Shown in pieces: positions 1-7,865 of a stretch of DNA of 26,345 nucleotides. The translations under genes were made by a program, and so were the position numbers. This stretch comes from a virus: positions 1 through 26,345 of the IMG/VR virus record IMGVR_UViG_3300030101_000406. One strand, 5' to 3'. The notes beneath the pieces are model-generated. The model did not search any database and was not told where the DNA came from. It saw only the letters and a list, made by a program, of their open reading frames with translations. Every line of letters begins with the position of its first letter. Position 1 is the first letter of the stretch.

Positions 1-2073
1 GTTTACACCACTTAACTTATTTAATTCAGCAGCTGTAGCACTGACTGTAGTACCATTAATTGATATTGCATCTGTTTCTAATGATCCATCAACATCCACA
101 TCTCCAGATATATCTAAAGAAGAGGCAGTTAAAGCACCTATGATTAAATTAGCAGCTGCATATCCAGTAGCACTTATATTTACTGTTGTAGATGGTTCTG
201 TTTGAGTATCACAAAATAATCTGAAGGTATTGTCAGTTGAAGCGTCATAAAAAATACCTGCGTATTTTGTTGTGCTAGATTCTACGTATTTACCTGCTAA
301 ACCAAAATCTGTGTTATTAGCAGTATTATTATTAGATAATATATTAAAATTATCGTTTGTGGTCACAGCACCTGTTTGTGTGGTTGTACCAGATACAGTT
401 AAGTTTCCTGAAACTGTAAGATTGTTGCTTACTGTAACATCATTAGGTAAACCAATTGTTATTGTTCCAGAACTCTCTGCAACATCAACTTCATTACTCG
501 TTCCAGAAAATGTTATTGTGCCACCTAATGCAGTGGCAGTTGTATTAGAACCATCTGATACTGTAATTGAACTATTAGCTAGTTTAGAATTAGCGATAGA
601 ACCTGCGAGTTGTGCATTTGTAATTGTACCAGACAAACTACTTGTTGGATAATTTGTTGCGTCAGATAAATCAAAAGCAGGTGTCGCATCAGAAGCACCT
701 AAAGCTAAAGATATTCCTCCAAAACTAACAGAAGAATTTGCTAGTTTAGAATTAGCTATTGATCCTGCAAGTTGTGTGTTTGTAATACCACTAGACTTAA
801 TTGTAACTGCACCAGAACTTACACTAAAATCATCTGAAGAAAAAGAAGCTAATCCTTTTGCGCTTGTAGATGCATCAGCAATAACTAAATCAATCGTACC
901 ATCATCATCTTGATAATCAACTGTGATACCTGTTTCTGTGTTGGAACTAAACATGGCTCCTATAAGGTCTTGTATTTGTTCTGTTGTTTGAACATCGGAG
1001 GTTAATGCAATTGTTCCAGTAGTGGCAGGCATCGTTAAGGTAATGTTACCACTAAAAGCTGAATGTGCAGGTGCTTGCAATCTTGCGTAGTGAGCATTTG
1101 ATGACTCACAATAAAAATCTACATAAGACTGAGTACCACCATTTTTTATTGAAATTGCACCTTGTGATATACTTACACCACTAGCTCCACCAAAAGTTGC
1201 AGTGCCAGTAATCGCAGGACTTGCTATTGTTGTAGATGCACCACTAATTGTAGGGCTTGTAAGTGTCTTATTTGTAAGAGTATCTGTAGTTGTTTTACCT
1301 ACTAAAGTATCGGTTGTTGCAGGTAAGGTAAGAGTAATATTGCCACTGAAAGCTGAATGAGCTGGTGCTTGAAGCCTGGCATAGTGAGCGTTACTTGATT
1401 CGCAGTAGAAATCTACATAGGATTGAGTGCCACCATTTTTAATAGATACTGCACCTTGAGATATGCTTACTCCACTAGAACCACCAAATGTAGCCGTTCC
1501 AGTTATGGCAGGACTTGAAATATTAGGACTTGTTAATGTCTTATTAGTTAATGTATCTGTCGTTGTTTTTCCTACAAGTGTATCTGTCGTTGCAGGAAGA
1601 GTAATCGTAACATTTCCAGAAAAAGCAGAGTGTGCTGGTGCTTGTAGTCTAGCGTAGTGTGCATTGCTTGATTCACAGTAAAAATCAATACGAGATTGTG
1701 ACCCTGCGTTTTTAAGAGATATCGCTCCACCAGTGAGTTCAACATGATTATTAGCATCAAGAAACACAGATTTCTCTGCAGGATACGTCATAAATATTTG
1801 TTTAGTTCCTGCTCCAAAGTCTACAGCGCTGCCAGAATTAGAACTTTCTAGCACAGTTGTTCGGGTTATAGTATTGCCACTTGAAGCAAATGTACCTAAA
1901 CCAACTTCAAATTCGTTGTTAGTATCGTCAATAATAGCGTAAAAAGTAGTGTCTGCATTAGACAAAACAGAAGAAAAAGTTTGAAAATTAGCAGAAGCTC
2001 CTGATAAAGTGACAGCACCCGTACCTGTAGTTGTAGTGCTTTCTTTAACTCTATCTCTTACTTTTAGAGCCAT
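1..2073 (-). CDS. Tail fibre / receptor-binding structural protein, C-terminus beyond the left edge
   Basis: The minus strand is open from an ATG at 2073 to position 1, giving at least 691 residues with no stop. The translation is rich in Thr, Ser, Gly, Asn and Ala and contains motifs typical of phage fibres: the TDTLTNKTLTSP linker, repeated SIANSKLANSS and TNAQLAGSIANS segments, and SATAAELNKLSGV close to the left edge. These are known from trimeric fibre shafts and tail-spike stalks of many phages. A unit carrying SYVDFYCESSNAHYARLQ occurs three times in its N-terminal half. The ATG overlaps the stop of the upstream gene by one base (TAATG), so the two are translationally coupled. The role at the virion tip is inferred from family style; the host receptor is unknown. 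The real C-terminus is missing from the window. Confidence 0.85.
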   Translation of the reverse strand, partial: MALKVRDRVKESTTTTGTGAVTLSGASANFQTFSSVLSNADTTFYAIIDDTNNEFEVGLGTFASSGNTITRTTVLESSNSGSAVDFGAGTKQIFMTYPAEKSVFLDANNHVELTGGAISLKNAGSQSRIDFYCESSNAHYARLQAPAHSAFSGNVTITLPATTDTLVGKTTTDTLTNKTLTSPNISSPAITGTATFGGSSGVSISQGAVSIKNGGTQSYVDFYCESSNAHYARLQAPAHSAFSGNITLTLPATTDTLVGKTTTDTLTNKTLTSPTISGASTTIASPAITGTATFGGASGVSISQGAISIKNGGTQSYVDFYCESSNAHYARLQAPAHSAFSGNITLTMPATTGTIALTSDVQTTEQIQDLIGAMFSSNTETGITVDYQDDDGTIDLVIADASTSAKGLASFSSDDFSVSSGAVTIKSSGITNTQLAGSIANSKLANSSVSFGGISLALGASDATPAFDLSDATNYPTSSLSGTITNAQLAGSIANSKLANSSITVSDGSNTTATALGGTITFSGTSNEVDVAESSGTITIGLPNDVTVSNNLTVSGNLTVSGTTTQTGAVTTNDNFNILSNNNTANNTDFGLAGKYVESSTTKYAGIFYDASTDNTFRLFCDTQTEPSTTVNISATGYAAANLIIGALTASSLDISGDVDVDGSLETDAISINGTTVSATAAELNKLSGVN
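1021..1740 (-). repeat. Three protein-level repeats in the fibre gene, heavily recoded in DNA
   Basis: Three units encode almost the same stretch ending in ARLQAPAHSAFSGN plus a T-rich tail. The corresponding Gly-Ser codons lie near 1050, 1344 and 1617, so the periods are 294 and 273 bases. The proteins of the two left-hand copies are nearly identical, yet about half of the codons I aligned differ at synonymous positions. The third copy (near 1600-1735) is more diverged after the CESSNAHYARLQ core. Confidence 0.85.
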
Positions 2074-2555
2074 TAGGCAATCCTTATAATCGCATTATTA
2101 ACATCGTTTGTTGGAAAAGTTATTGTAAAATTACCACTACTTGCTGCCTTATCACTGCCAAAATCAAGAACTGCAACTGCTTTATTAGATTCAGAACTAT
2201 TATATATAATAGCTCCCCTTACTTCAATCACAGTTACGCTTGAAAATGTAACATTGTTAAATGTAACAAACGCTGTAGTGCCAGATGTAGTTGGTGATCC
2301 AGATGGTACAGTTAAGTTTTCACCCCCACTGGTGATATTTGTCGAACCACCTGCTACCTCGTTGTTAGCTGAAAAAGTAGTAACGCTTCCATTCATATCA
2401 GTTCCAGATCCACCAAAAGATCCTTGTGTTGGTTCTGCGTTATTAGTAAATAAAGCAATTTTAAATTGATCCCCACCTGAATTAGCAAACGTATGTGTAC
2501 CTTGTAATAATTCTTTTTTAAATGAGGTACATAAAAAATTTCCACTAAAAGCCAT
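2073..2555 (-). CDS. Virion structural protein, fibre-adjacent (conserved in marine phages)
   Basis: This 160-residue protein starts MAFSGNFLCTSFKKELLQG and ends in a beta-rich half with the motif AVAVLDFGSDKAASSGNFTI and a final NAIIRIA. I recognise this style from uncultured marine phage structural modules, where such proteins sit next to fibres and neck proteins. The exact virion role is not established; a baseplate- or fibre-attachment protein is my inference. It has no signal peptide or membrane segment. It overlaps the next gene in a TAATG junction, and its own ATG overlaps the stop of the gene upstream the same way. The sequence before it (rc of ATAATCTCCTTA) gives a clear AAGGAGA ribosome-binding site. 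Confidence 0.7.
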   Translation of the reverse strand: MAFSGNFLCTSFKKELLQGTHTFANSGGDQFKIALFTNNAEPTQGSFGGSGTDMNGSVTTFSANNEVAGGSTNITSGGENLTVPSGSPTTSGTTAFVTFNNVTFSSVTVIEVRGAIIYNSSESNKAVAVLDFGSDKAASSGNFTITFPTNDVNNAIIRIA

Positions 2556-2848
2556 TATAATCTCCTTATGTACTCTGCTAATTTATCGTTACCAGAATCT
2601 TTTAATGCGTTATAAATTGTAGTTCTATCACTATTAATGGCTTCTTTCATATAATAAGCAATTAAACTTTCCAACTGTTTTTTATACTCCAAAGCCTGAT
2701 CTTTAATTACAGGTGGTGCTGTATCTGATACAGATATAATTTTTTCAACACACATTTCTGCAACTTCTTCAGGTGTGAAACCCCTATGATTAGTTGTTCT
2801 TACTCCCACTGAAAAATTGTTTGACATAGATATTGAGTTTGTTTGCAT
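2555..2848 (-). CDS. Conserved hypothetical protein, structural module
   Basis: This is a 97-residue, mostly helical protein. The central GFTPEEVAEMCVEKIISVSD, followed by a pair of prolines and a charged helix, is a pattern I have seen in small proteins of marine phages, but no function is known to me. It has one cysteine, no membrane segment and no catalytic signature. Its ATG overlaps the stop of the adaptor-like gene upstream by one base, and its stop overlaps the start of the next gene, so it is co-translated with neck and fibre genes. A head-tail or fibre assembly accessory role is plausible from position only. Confidence 0.6.
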   Translation of the reverse strand: MQTNSISMSNNFSVGVRTTNHRGFTPEEVAEMCVEKIISVSDTAPPVIKDQALEYKKQLESLIAYYMKEAINSDRTTIYNALKDSGNDKLAEYIRRL

Positions 2849-3702
2849 TACGATTTAGCCCTTTTAATTTGTCCAACACTGTATTCATCAGTAACTTCTT
2901 GCGCTTCTCCGAGATTTTTAAGTCTTCCGATAGCTTCTGCAACTCTTGAATTATACGTAGCCATAACATCAGGTTCTCCTTTCATAAATGTATAAGCTTC
3001 AACCAAAGATGAATACAACAAGGCAATTTTAGCATTTTCACTTAACCATGTGGAGGTAGTATCAGATGATATTGATGACAATGTACCTGTAGCGCCACTT
3101 GAACTGCCAGTGATTGTTTCTCCTATAGTAAAGTCACCCGTAGGTATTGGAACTGTTAATGTTGTGGAAGATGGAACTGCACTTACTGTTGTACTTTGAC
3201 TGCTAGTACCACCAGTTATTGTATCGCTTGTTGTGAATGTCCCACTCACACTTGTTAAAGTTAAAGTAAACGTACTAGCAGTCAAACTTGCTGGTCTAAA
3301 TAAATAACTTAGAGATGTTGTGAAATTACTATTTGGAGTAGGTCCAAGTATAAAATTATTAACATCAAATTGTGCGTAATATTTAGGTGTACCTGTAGTT
3401 GAAGAATTTGGGTTGTAAGATTGCACAAACTCTAATTCTTTAAATTGTAAAAACTCATAGCTACTACTGTTTGTTATACTTAATGAATAAGGAGCTAAAA
3501 AATCAGAAGGGCAAGCTAAATATTGATTACCAGAACTCATTGTTCCACTCACATTTTTCTGAAAAAAATTCAATTGTACAGATTTAATAATTCTTTCTTC
3601 AGCTAATTTAATAAAATTATCTAATTGAGATACAAAAGTAGTTTCATCGTTTTGTGTATAATCTTTAATCGCTGTTTTTAATGTAGTATATGTATAGCTC
3701 AT
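2848..3702 (-). CDS. Head-tail adaptor-like neck protein with an inserted beta-repeat domain
   Basis: The 284-residue protein begins MSYTYTTLKTAIKDYTQNDETTF and continues with a helix containing AEERIIKSVQLNFF. It ends with NAKIALLYSSLVEAYTFMKGE and a helical tail. That N- plus C-terminal framework matches the adaptor/neck proteins of marine podoviruses that join portal to tail. Between residues about 140 and 218 there is a Ser/Thr/Gly-rich stretch with two similar units (SDTITGGTSSQSTTV and GETITGSSSGATGTL), which looks like an inserted beta-sandwich or solenoid domain. Its overlap with the gene upstream is 4 bases. The adaptor call is inference from fold-level style and position. Confidence 0.7.
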   Translation of the reverse strand: MSYTYTTLKTAIKDYTQNDETTFVSQLDNFIKLAEERIIKSVQLNFFQKNVSGTMSSGNQYLACPSDFLAPYSLSITNSSSYEFLQFKELEFVQSYNPNSSTTGTPKYYAQFDVNNFILGPTPNSNFTTSLSYLFRPASLTASTFTLTLTSVSGTFTTSDTITGGTSSQSTTVSAVPSSTTLTVPIPTGDFTIGETITGSSSGATGTLSSISSDTTSTWLSENAKIALLYSSLVEAYTFMKGEPDVMATYNSRVAEAIGRLKNLGEAQEVTDEYSVGQIKRAKS

Positions 3703-3998
3703 GTTGTCACCGATACTGTTCCTATGTTTGTTACTCCAACGATATCTTTACCTCTATCAGGAAAACCACCTCCACCAACAGAAACTTCAAAATCAAGTTT
3801 TTCTTGTGGCCTCGGATCTCTGACAGCCTCACGATCTACTCTTCTTCTTATTGGTTCTAGTTGTGGATGTTTCTCTTCATATTCATCAGGTCCAACTAAT
3901 AATCCATTCCACTCTTTTCTCATATCTTTTAAACGATATCGAAAACCAGAACGATCTGATATACCATAAGCTCTTTTTGATGTAGCAAATTTAGACAA
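3699..3998 (-). CDS. Small conserved neck-module protein
   Basis: This is a 99-residue protein starting MSKFATSKRAYGISDRSGFRY. The YGISDRSGFRYRLKDM core followed by KEWNGLLVGPDEYE and a PRPQEKLDF segment recurs in marine phage structural clusters as a short Arg-rich protein. No function is established. The N-terminal half is basic, and the C-terminal half has a Gly-rich turn followed by a beta-like VTNIGTVSVTT end. It lies between two adaptor-like genes and overlaps both (8 bases with the upstream gene, 4 with the downstream), which argues for a stoichiometric or assembly role in the neck. This is inference. Confidence 0.6.
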   Translation of the reverse strand: MSKFATSKRAYGISDRSGFRYRLKDMRKEWNGLLVGPDEYEEKHPQLEPIRRRVDREAVRDPRPQEKLDFEVSVGGGGFPDRGKDIVGVTNIGTVSVTT

Positions 3999-4659
3999 CT
4001 CTATAAAACCTCAATTCTGGGCTAATGGTAGTAGATGCTCTATCTCTATCTTCTGCCATAGCTCTATCAAACTCTTCTTCATAGACAGATTTAAGTAATT
4101 GTATTCTATCTGGCGCTCTTTTAATTGCTATGTAATAGGCCAACCCTGCTGCTAAACAAGGATAAAACCTAAATGGTACCTCTAATGTGTTTGTATATGA
4201 ATCTGCATCATCCATCCTAGTCAATGCATCGTAAACTATAACATCTGTAGTATTTTCAGGAACAGGCCATATTTTTAGATTAGGTGTTATTTGTCTATCT
4301 AAAAAAAACTGTGTGGGTCTACCTTTTGTTGTTTTGGTAGGTATCGTTAGAAAAGCATCTCTACTTATTCTTTCTAATGGAAAACTCGTACCATCTCTCG
4401 TAACAGATGCAGATAAAATATCAATGATATCTGTGTTAAGAGAATATTCTCCATCACTTACAGTTAATGATTGCGTTCTTTGTACGATGGTCCATTGATT
4501 TAAACCTCTATTAGCCCATTCGACTAACATTAAATTTAAAGATCTTTTAGCAGTTTTTAAATCGTAACCAGTTTTTACCTCTAATCCACATCGTTCAAAG
4601 GCTTCTTCTATATAGTCTGAAACATCAAGTTCAAAGTTTGTGCTGCTGGAAGTCGCCAT
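3991..4659 (-). CDS. Head-tail connector / tail adaptor protein
   Basis: The 222-residue protein has an all-helical N-terminus (FELDVSDYIEEAFERCGLEV, then SLNLMLVEWANRGLNQWT), a central beta-rich part with RGRP-like KGRPTQFFLD and LKIWPVPENTT, and a helical C-terminus including ALAYYIAIKRAPDR-type residues. This arrangement is that of adaptor or tail-tube-like proteins that dock under the portal in podoviruses. Family knowledge supports a neck role; which ring it forms cannot be told from sequence. The 9-base gap to the upstream gene contains a weak ribosome-binding site. The product overlaps the next small gene by 8 bases. Confidence 0.7.
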   Translation of the reverse strand: MATSSSTNFELDVSDYIEEAFERCGLEVKTGYDLKTAKRSLNLMLVEWANRGLNQWTIVQRTQSLTVSDGEYSLNTDIIDILSASVTRDGTSFPLERISRDAFLTIPTKTTKGRPTQFFLDRQITPNLKIWPVPENTTDVIVYDALTRMDDADSYTNTLEVPFRFYPCLAAGLAYYIAIKRAPDRIQLLKSVYEEEFDRAMAEDRDRASTTISPELRFYRVV

Positions 4660-4668
4660 TTTATCATC

Positions 4669-5355
4669 CTAATTTTTTTCTTTTTCTACCTCTGTTGCAT
4701 ACATATTATCAAATATTTGATTTACGTCCAATACATAATCCAAATCAGATTTAGAATAATGTATATGATGTGATGGTTTAAAATCAGGTGGACCCTCTCC
4801 AGTTTTAAACCAAGCAGGGTGAGTAACTCTCACTCTGTTATTAGGCAATGCAACAATATTACCAGTGTACTCTCCAGCTTCTAACAACTGAAGAACATGA
4901 CTTTGTTTATGTTGTGCTGGATCATCAGCAATTTCACTTTCTGAATAATCTACTGTAAATAAATATTTTGCTGGAAAAAACTCAGAACCTATTTTAGCCA
5001 TCCAAGGACAAGGTGTTGCTCTATTTAACACATAAACACTATGATGGTGAGATGCACAATCCCAAGGTTGAGCTAAGTAAGTAGGCATAGGTTCAGGCCA
5101 ACCTTCAAAATCAAAATCACCGACTAAAGCTGTTATAGGCATTCTAGCCCACATAGCTCCACCATGAGGATTTGTCTCTTCTTCGTTTTCACATCCTGTA
5201 AATATAATTTGAAAACTTAAACATCTACAAGGCATGGTTGTTACAGCTATAGCCATAGCGTGTAAAAATTCACCATGATATTTCTCATGATTATGAGTAT
5301 ACTCTCTACGTACCCAACATTTAAAGTAAGGTATATTACTTTGTAAATATGACAT
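4669..5355 (-). CDS. Conserved protein of unknown function, Cys/His/Trp-rich
   Basis: This is a 228-residue protein, MSYLQSNIPYFKCWVRREYTH and onward. It is unusual for the module because it is rich in aromatic residues, Cys and His, for example WDCASHHHSVYVLNRATPCPW around residues 98-118 and MPCRCLSF near residue 41. These could bind a metal, but I recognise no defined enzyme motif. Long, unbroken, typical codon use and conserved-looking segments (ALPNNRVRVTHPAWFK) make it a real gene. It stands in the structural block between the neck genes and the small basic proteins. Function is unassigned; a virion protein or an injected protein are both possible. Confidence 0.6.
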   Translation of the reverse strand: MSYLQSNIPYFKCWVRREYTHNHEKYHGEFLHAMAIAVTTMPCRCLSFQIIFTGCENEEETNPHGGAMWARMPITALVGDFDFEGWPEPMPTYLAQPWDCASHHHSVYVLNRATPCPWMAKIGSEFFPAKYLFTVDYSESEIADDPAQHKQSHVLQLLEAGEYTGNIVALPNNRVRVTHPAWFKTGEGPPDFKPSHHIHYSKSDLDYVLDVNQIFDNMYATEVEKEKN

Positions 5356-5358
5356 AGT

Positions 5359-5601
5359 TTATCTCTTTTTTACTGAACCACCCTTACTCATCATTCTCGG
5401 TTTTTTAATTGAACCACCTTTACTCATCATATTAATTTTTTTGACCGAACCACCTTTACTCATCATCTTTACTTTACCACCTTTAGTCATCATGGTGATT
5501 TTGCCACCTTTCATTTTCATATTGATAGGCACAGATTTTGTGGTATCCTTGATACCATTTTTCATAGTACCACCCTTAGTGTTTTGTTTTTTCATAACCA
5601 T
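5359..5601 (-). CDS. Lys/Met/Gly repeat peptide (SKGGSVKK repeats)
   Basis: An 80-residue, very basic protein made almost entirely of degenerate repeats around MMSKGGSVKK. Successive units read KMKGGKI, MTKGGKV, MSKGGSV, MSKGGSI and MSKGGSV, at intervals of about 8-14 residues. It has no acidic patches or membrane segment. The ATG at 5601 has an AGGAGA ribosome-binding site about 8 bases upstream. Such proteins are seen in marine phages without known role; nucleic-acid binding or charge neutralisation of packaged DNA is inference from composition. The GG-S-V core is shared with the 941-residue protein at 18156-20981. It overlaps the upstream membrane protein by 26 bases. Confidence 0.65.
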   Translation of the reverse strand: MVMKKQNTKGGTMKNGIKDTTKSVPINMKMKGGKITMMTKGGKVKMMSKGGSVKKINMMSKGGSIKKPRMMSKGGSVKKR

Positions 5602-5785
5602 ATTCTGATCTCCTTTTAATAAAATCTTCCCATAGAGGTTTAATCATTTCGTAATTAGCATTTACTTGAACAGCCATAACTTCTGTTCTTTTATCAACAG
5701 ATATTAAAGTTGATGCCATCCAAGCAAACACACCAAAGGAAAAAGTTGTAACAACACCAACAAATATTTCTTTTTTTATCGACAT
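5576..5785 (-). CDS. Small single-pass membrane protein
   Basis: I chose the ATG at 5785 because AGAAGG lies 5-6 bases upstream; a GTG two codons earlier (5791) is less well placed. The 69-residue product has a short basic N-terminus (MSIKKE), one hydrophobic segment around residues 7-27 (IFVGVVTTFSFGVFAWMAS) and a charged, cytoplasmic or periplasmic tail ending RRSEYGYEKTKH. The topology resembles phage small membrane proteins such as spanin-like or holin-accessory proteins, but there is no lipobox or spanin signature. It may be an accessory lysis or ejection factor; this is inference. It overlaps both neighbours. Confidence 0.55.
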   Translation of the reverse strand: MSIKKEIFVGVVTTFSFGVFAWMASTLISVDKRTEVMAVQVNANYEMIKPLWEDFIKRRSEYGYEKTKH

Positions 5786-6063
5786 TTCCACCTTCTTCTT
5801 GCTTGTCTTAATCGACTATTAGGATCTTTAGCTGCTTTAGGGAACTTTTTCATCTGACCAGCTGATCTGGCGCAAAATGATTTTCTCCTTTTAGCGTCCT
5901 TACTTCCTTTTTTAACTTTACCAGTTACTGCAGTTTTAAGTTTTGAACCAGGATTGTCTCTTCTGTATTTTGCAACACCTGCCTTAGTCATACCTGCGCC
6001 CTTTTTAGTAGGGCGAAAGTACTTCTTAGTTTTAGGTGGCTGTTTATCTTTCTTTCTAGCCAT
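5776..6063 (-). CDS. Small basic Lys/Arg-rich conserved phage protein (DUF6321-like)
   Basis: The 95-residue protein is strongly basic and has a highly conserved-looking core: GAGMTKAGVAKYRRDNPGSK, LKTAVTGKVKKGSKDAKRRK, SFCARSAGQMKKFPKAAKDP and a terminal RRRWKC. I know this family from cyanophages and other marine phages, where it is annotated as a domain of unknown function (DUF6321 by memory). The two cysteines (in SFCARS and at the C-terminus) may be structural. ATG 6063 overlaps the upstream stop as TGATG, so coupling is tight; the TTG one codon earlier is not needed. DNA binding is an inference from charge. Confidence 0.7.
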   Translation of the reverse strand: MARKKDKQPPKTKKYFRPTKKGAGMTKAGVAKYRRDNPGSKLKTAVTGKVKKGSKDAKRRKSFCARSAGQMKKFPKAAKDPNSRLRQARRRWKCR

Positions 6064-6347
6064 CAAGATATAAAGATTGTAAGTTTATTACCACTTCCAG
6101 AAAATGATGAAACAAAAGCACCATCTGTAGCGAGTATACCATTATCAGGAATATTAACTGTATGAAACCCTTCAGGAAAACTTTGAACAAGCAAACTTGT
6201 TCCACTGTTGGTTCCATTTTTTATAGTAACTGCTCCACTAGCTGCAGCAAATATAACCACCTGTCTTATCCTTGCTCTAGCTGGTCCAACAACTGCTGCT
6301 GAACTACCTTGATCAAAGTTAAAGGCTTTTACATCTGAATTTGCCAT
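6063..6347 (-). CDS. Small beta-rich virion protein
   Basis: This 94-residue protein begins MANSDVKAFNFDQGSSAAVV and is built of alternating beta strands with Gly/Ser turns (RQVVIFAAASGAVTIKNGTN, GILATDGAFVSSFSGSG). The composition is that of capsid decoration or fibre-base proteins. It lies just downstream of another beta-rich structural gene and is preceded by an AGGAGGAT ribosome-binding site, a strong site that fits a highly expressed structural protein. The exact role is unknown; a decoration or tail-associated protein is my inference. There are no membrane segments or cysteines. Confidence 0.6.
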   Translation of the reverse strand: MANSDVKAFNFDQGSSAAVVGPARARIRQVVIFAAASGAVTIKNGTNSGTSLLVQSFPEGFHTVNIPDNGILATDGAFVSSFSGSGNKLTIFIS

Positions 6348-6359
6348 GATATCCTCCTG

Positions 6360-6839
6360 CTACGATGCATCAGAGGAGCTTGATAAACCAAAAAACTTTA
6401 ACACAACTGTTGTATCTGCTCCCGGATCACCTGAAAGAACAATCTCAACTTCATCTGCTGTTTCTGTTGCAGCAGTTGTAGTTCCTCCAGACATTCCTAA
6501 AACACCATTGCAAGGGAAAAATCCCTTAAAACCTGTAGAGTTTACTGCTGCTGATATACCATCAACAAATCCATCTGTATCAGCGTCTGTGCCAATATCA
6601 TTTAAAGTTACAGAATTACTTGCAGCACCTGTGACCGCAACTGTAACCCCCATAGGAATAAAATTAGATGGTATTCCTATTGAAGACTCTTTACCAGTGG
6701 TTGCTCCATCAGCTACAGTTATTGTTGCAACGTAAGTTTCCATTGCCATTGTACTAGTGACAGCTCCACTAGAATTTTTTATAATAGTATCAAATCCATC
6801 TTGAGATCTGACGGGACCTGAAAAAGTAGAATTTGCCAT
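6360..6839 (-). CDS. Capsid decoration-type structural protein
   Basis: The 159-residue product starts MANSTFSGPVRSQDGFDTII and continues as an all-beta, Thr/Ala/Gly-rich protein (TYVATITVADGATTGKESS, VTVAVTGAASNSVTLNDIG). The first 20 residues are a signature I recall from marine phage genomes next to the major capsid gene, where proteins of this type are called structural. The start has a good GGAGAT ribosome-binding site 5-8 bases upstream. The gene is the first after a spacer that contains a promoter-like sequence, so it may also be transcribed independently of the capsid gene. The specific role (decoration or head-tail interface) is inferred. Confidence 0.65.
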   Translation of the reverse strand: MANSTFSGPVRSQDGFDTIIKNSSGAVTSTMAMETYVATITVADGATTGKESSIGIPSNFIPMGVTVAVTGAASNSVTLNDIGTDADTDGFVDGISAAVNSTGFKGFFPCNGVLGMSGGTTTAATETADEVEIVLSGDPGADTTVVLKFFGLSSSSDAS

Positions 6840-6859
6840 TTAAATCTCCTTGTCTTGGC

Positions 6860-6888
6860 TAATGTCAGTTACACGATGTAACTGTCAA
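6860..6888 (-). promoter_or_regulatory. Promoter-like element with a palindrome in the spacer
   Basis: On the minus strand TTGACA (6888-6883) is followed by exactly 17 bases and then ACATTA (6865-6860), a weak -10. The 17-base spacer, with two bases of the -35, is almost wholly a perfect 8-base inverted repeat, CAGTTACA, 3-base centre, TGTAACTG (6866-6884). That places a possible operator between the two boxes, ahead of the gene at 6360-6839. The geometry is visible; function is inferred. Confidence 0.45.
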
Positions 6889-6910
6889 GGTATTTATATT
6901 TTATAGTAAT

Positions 6911-6947
6911 AAGGGGCAACTCGCAAGTCACCCCTTTTATTTTTTTA
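6911..6947 (+). terminator. Hairpin after the capsid gene, T-tract on the plus-strand side
   Basis: AAGGGG (6911-6916) pairs with CCCCTT (6931-6936), with an inner four-pair stem (AACT/AGTC side) closing a small loop. The T-rich run (TTTTATTTTTTT) follows it only when read on the plus strand; on the minus strand, the coding direction, it is followed by ATTACTAT. It therefore looks like a terminator for antisense transcripts or an RNA 3'-end stabiliser after the capsid gene, rather than a normal late terminator. Confidence 0.45.
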
Positions 6948-7853
6948 TGCTCCGGGTGAACCGAATACACATCTTGGATCAGAGAAACCAAAAGAATATC
7001 TTTCTCTTGCTTTAAATCTCATATTTCCTGTATCAAAGTCAGCTTCCATAGATGTTGCTAGTGGTGATCTTTCAAACATTTTAAAACCATTTGGTACATC
7101 AGTTTTAATGAAAAAAGCATCTGTATCGGTTAAAAAGTGATTTACTACAACACCATCAGGTAACATACCCATGTTACGCAAAGCATTTACATCATTGTCT
7201 GATGTAGCTGTACGTAATGTTGAAGACACTAATCTGTCTGCAACAAACTGTAGAGCTGGTGGAATAATTAACTTCATTCCACGTAGAGCAATAATCATAT
7301 TTCTCTCATCTACTAATGTTGAAATATCAATCAACATATTTTCTAGAGAAGTCTCATTTAAATCGGCAGCGGTTGAAAGTTCATTTCTGAATGTTCCACC
7401 CATTGCCAAAGGATGATCAGTTGCACATAATTCTTTTCCGTCACCACCAGCAAAGCTACTATCAAATGCATTGTTTAAAACTGCAGCTGATTTAACTTGT
7501 TTTGTGTGAGCCATAGAACGTGCTAATGCTCTTGTGTAACGAGCGCCTAATCTATCATATAGATTATCCTCTATTGCTTCTTCTGTTAAAGCAAAAGCTA
7601 ATGCAATCGTTTCATGCGTATAACGAGCAGTATATGCTTCATTAGCAGTGTCAAATTGCACACCTGAACCTTCACTTTTAGTTGGAGCATTACCAAAACC
7701 TACCAACATAACTTCTTCTTCAAATGCACGATCAGAAGTTTCTGTATCAAAGATTTCAGCGTGTTCGTCTTCATAACGATCATACTCCATACCAAAGAGA
7801 GCGTTAAGTCCAGGCTCTAACTCTTTTGCGAGTTGCGATCTTGAAATAGCCAT
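6945..7853 (-). CDS. Major capsid protein (HK97-like fold, marine phage type)
   Basis: The 302-residue protein reads MAISRSQLAKELEPGLNALF, then EHAEIFDTETSDRAFEEEVM and YTARYTHETIALAFALTEEA. I recognise this as the major capsid protein type of many uncultured marine phages. The later TRALARSMAHTKQVKSAAVL long helix and a C-terminal region with MRFKARERYSFGFSDPR fit the spine helix and P-domain of an HK97-like fold. There is no prohead protease gene nearby, and the separate scaffold two genes upstream explains assembly. It follows a capsid-associated gene by a 12-base gap with an AAGGGG ribosome-binding site. The fold assignment is family knowledge; the gene order (scaffold, small protein, structural protein, capsid) supports it. 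Confidence 0.9.
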   Translation of the reverse strand: MAISRSQLAKELEPGLNALFGMEYDRYEDEHAEIFDTETSDRAFEEEVMLVGFGNAPTKSEGSGVQFDTANEAYTARYTHETIALAFALTEEAIEDNLYDRLGARYTRALARSMAHTKQVKSAAVLNNAFDSSFAGGDGKELCATDHPLAMGGTFRNELSTAADLNETSLENMLIDISTLVDERNMIIALRGMKLIIPPALQFVADRLVSSTLRTATSDNDVNALRNMGMLPDGVVVNHFLTDTDAFFIKTDVPNGFKMFERSPLATSMEADFDTGNMRFKARERYSFGFSDPRCVFGSPGA

Positions 7854-7865
7854 TATCTAATCCCC

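Noticed and set aside
272-652. Plus-strand ORF of 126 residues and other plus-strand ORFs in 1-21000
   Set aside because: They lie antisense to clear genes (fibre, portal, terL and others), give hydrophobic or low-complexity translations and have no ribosome-binding sites.
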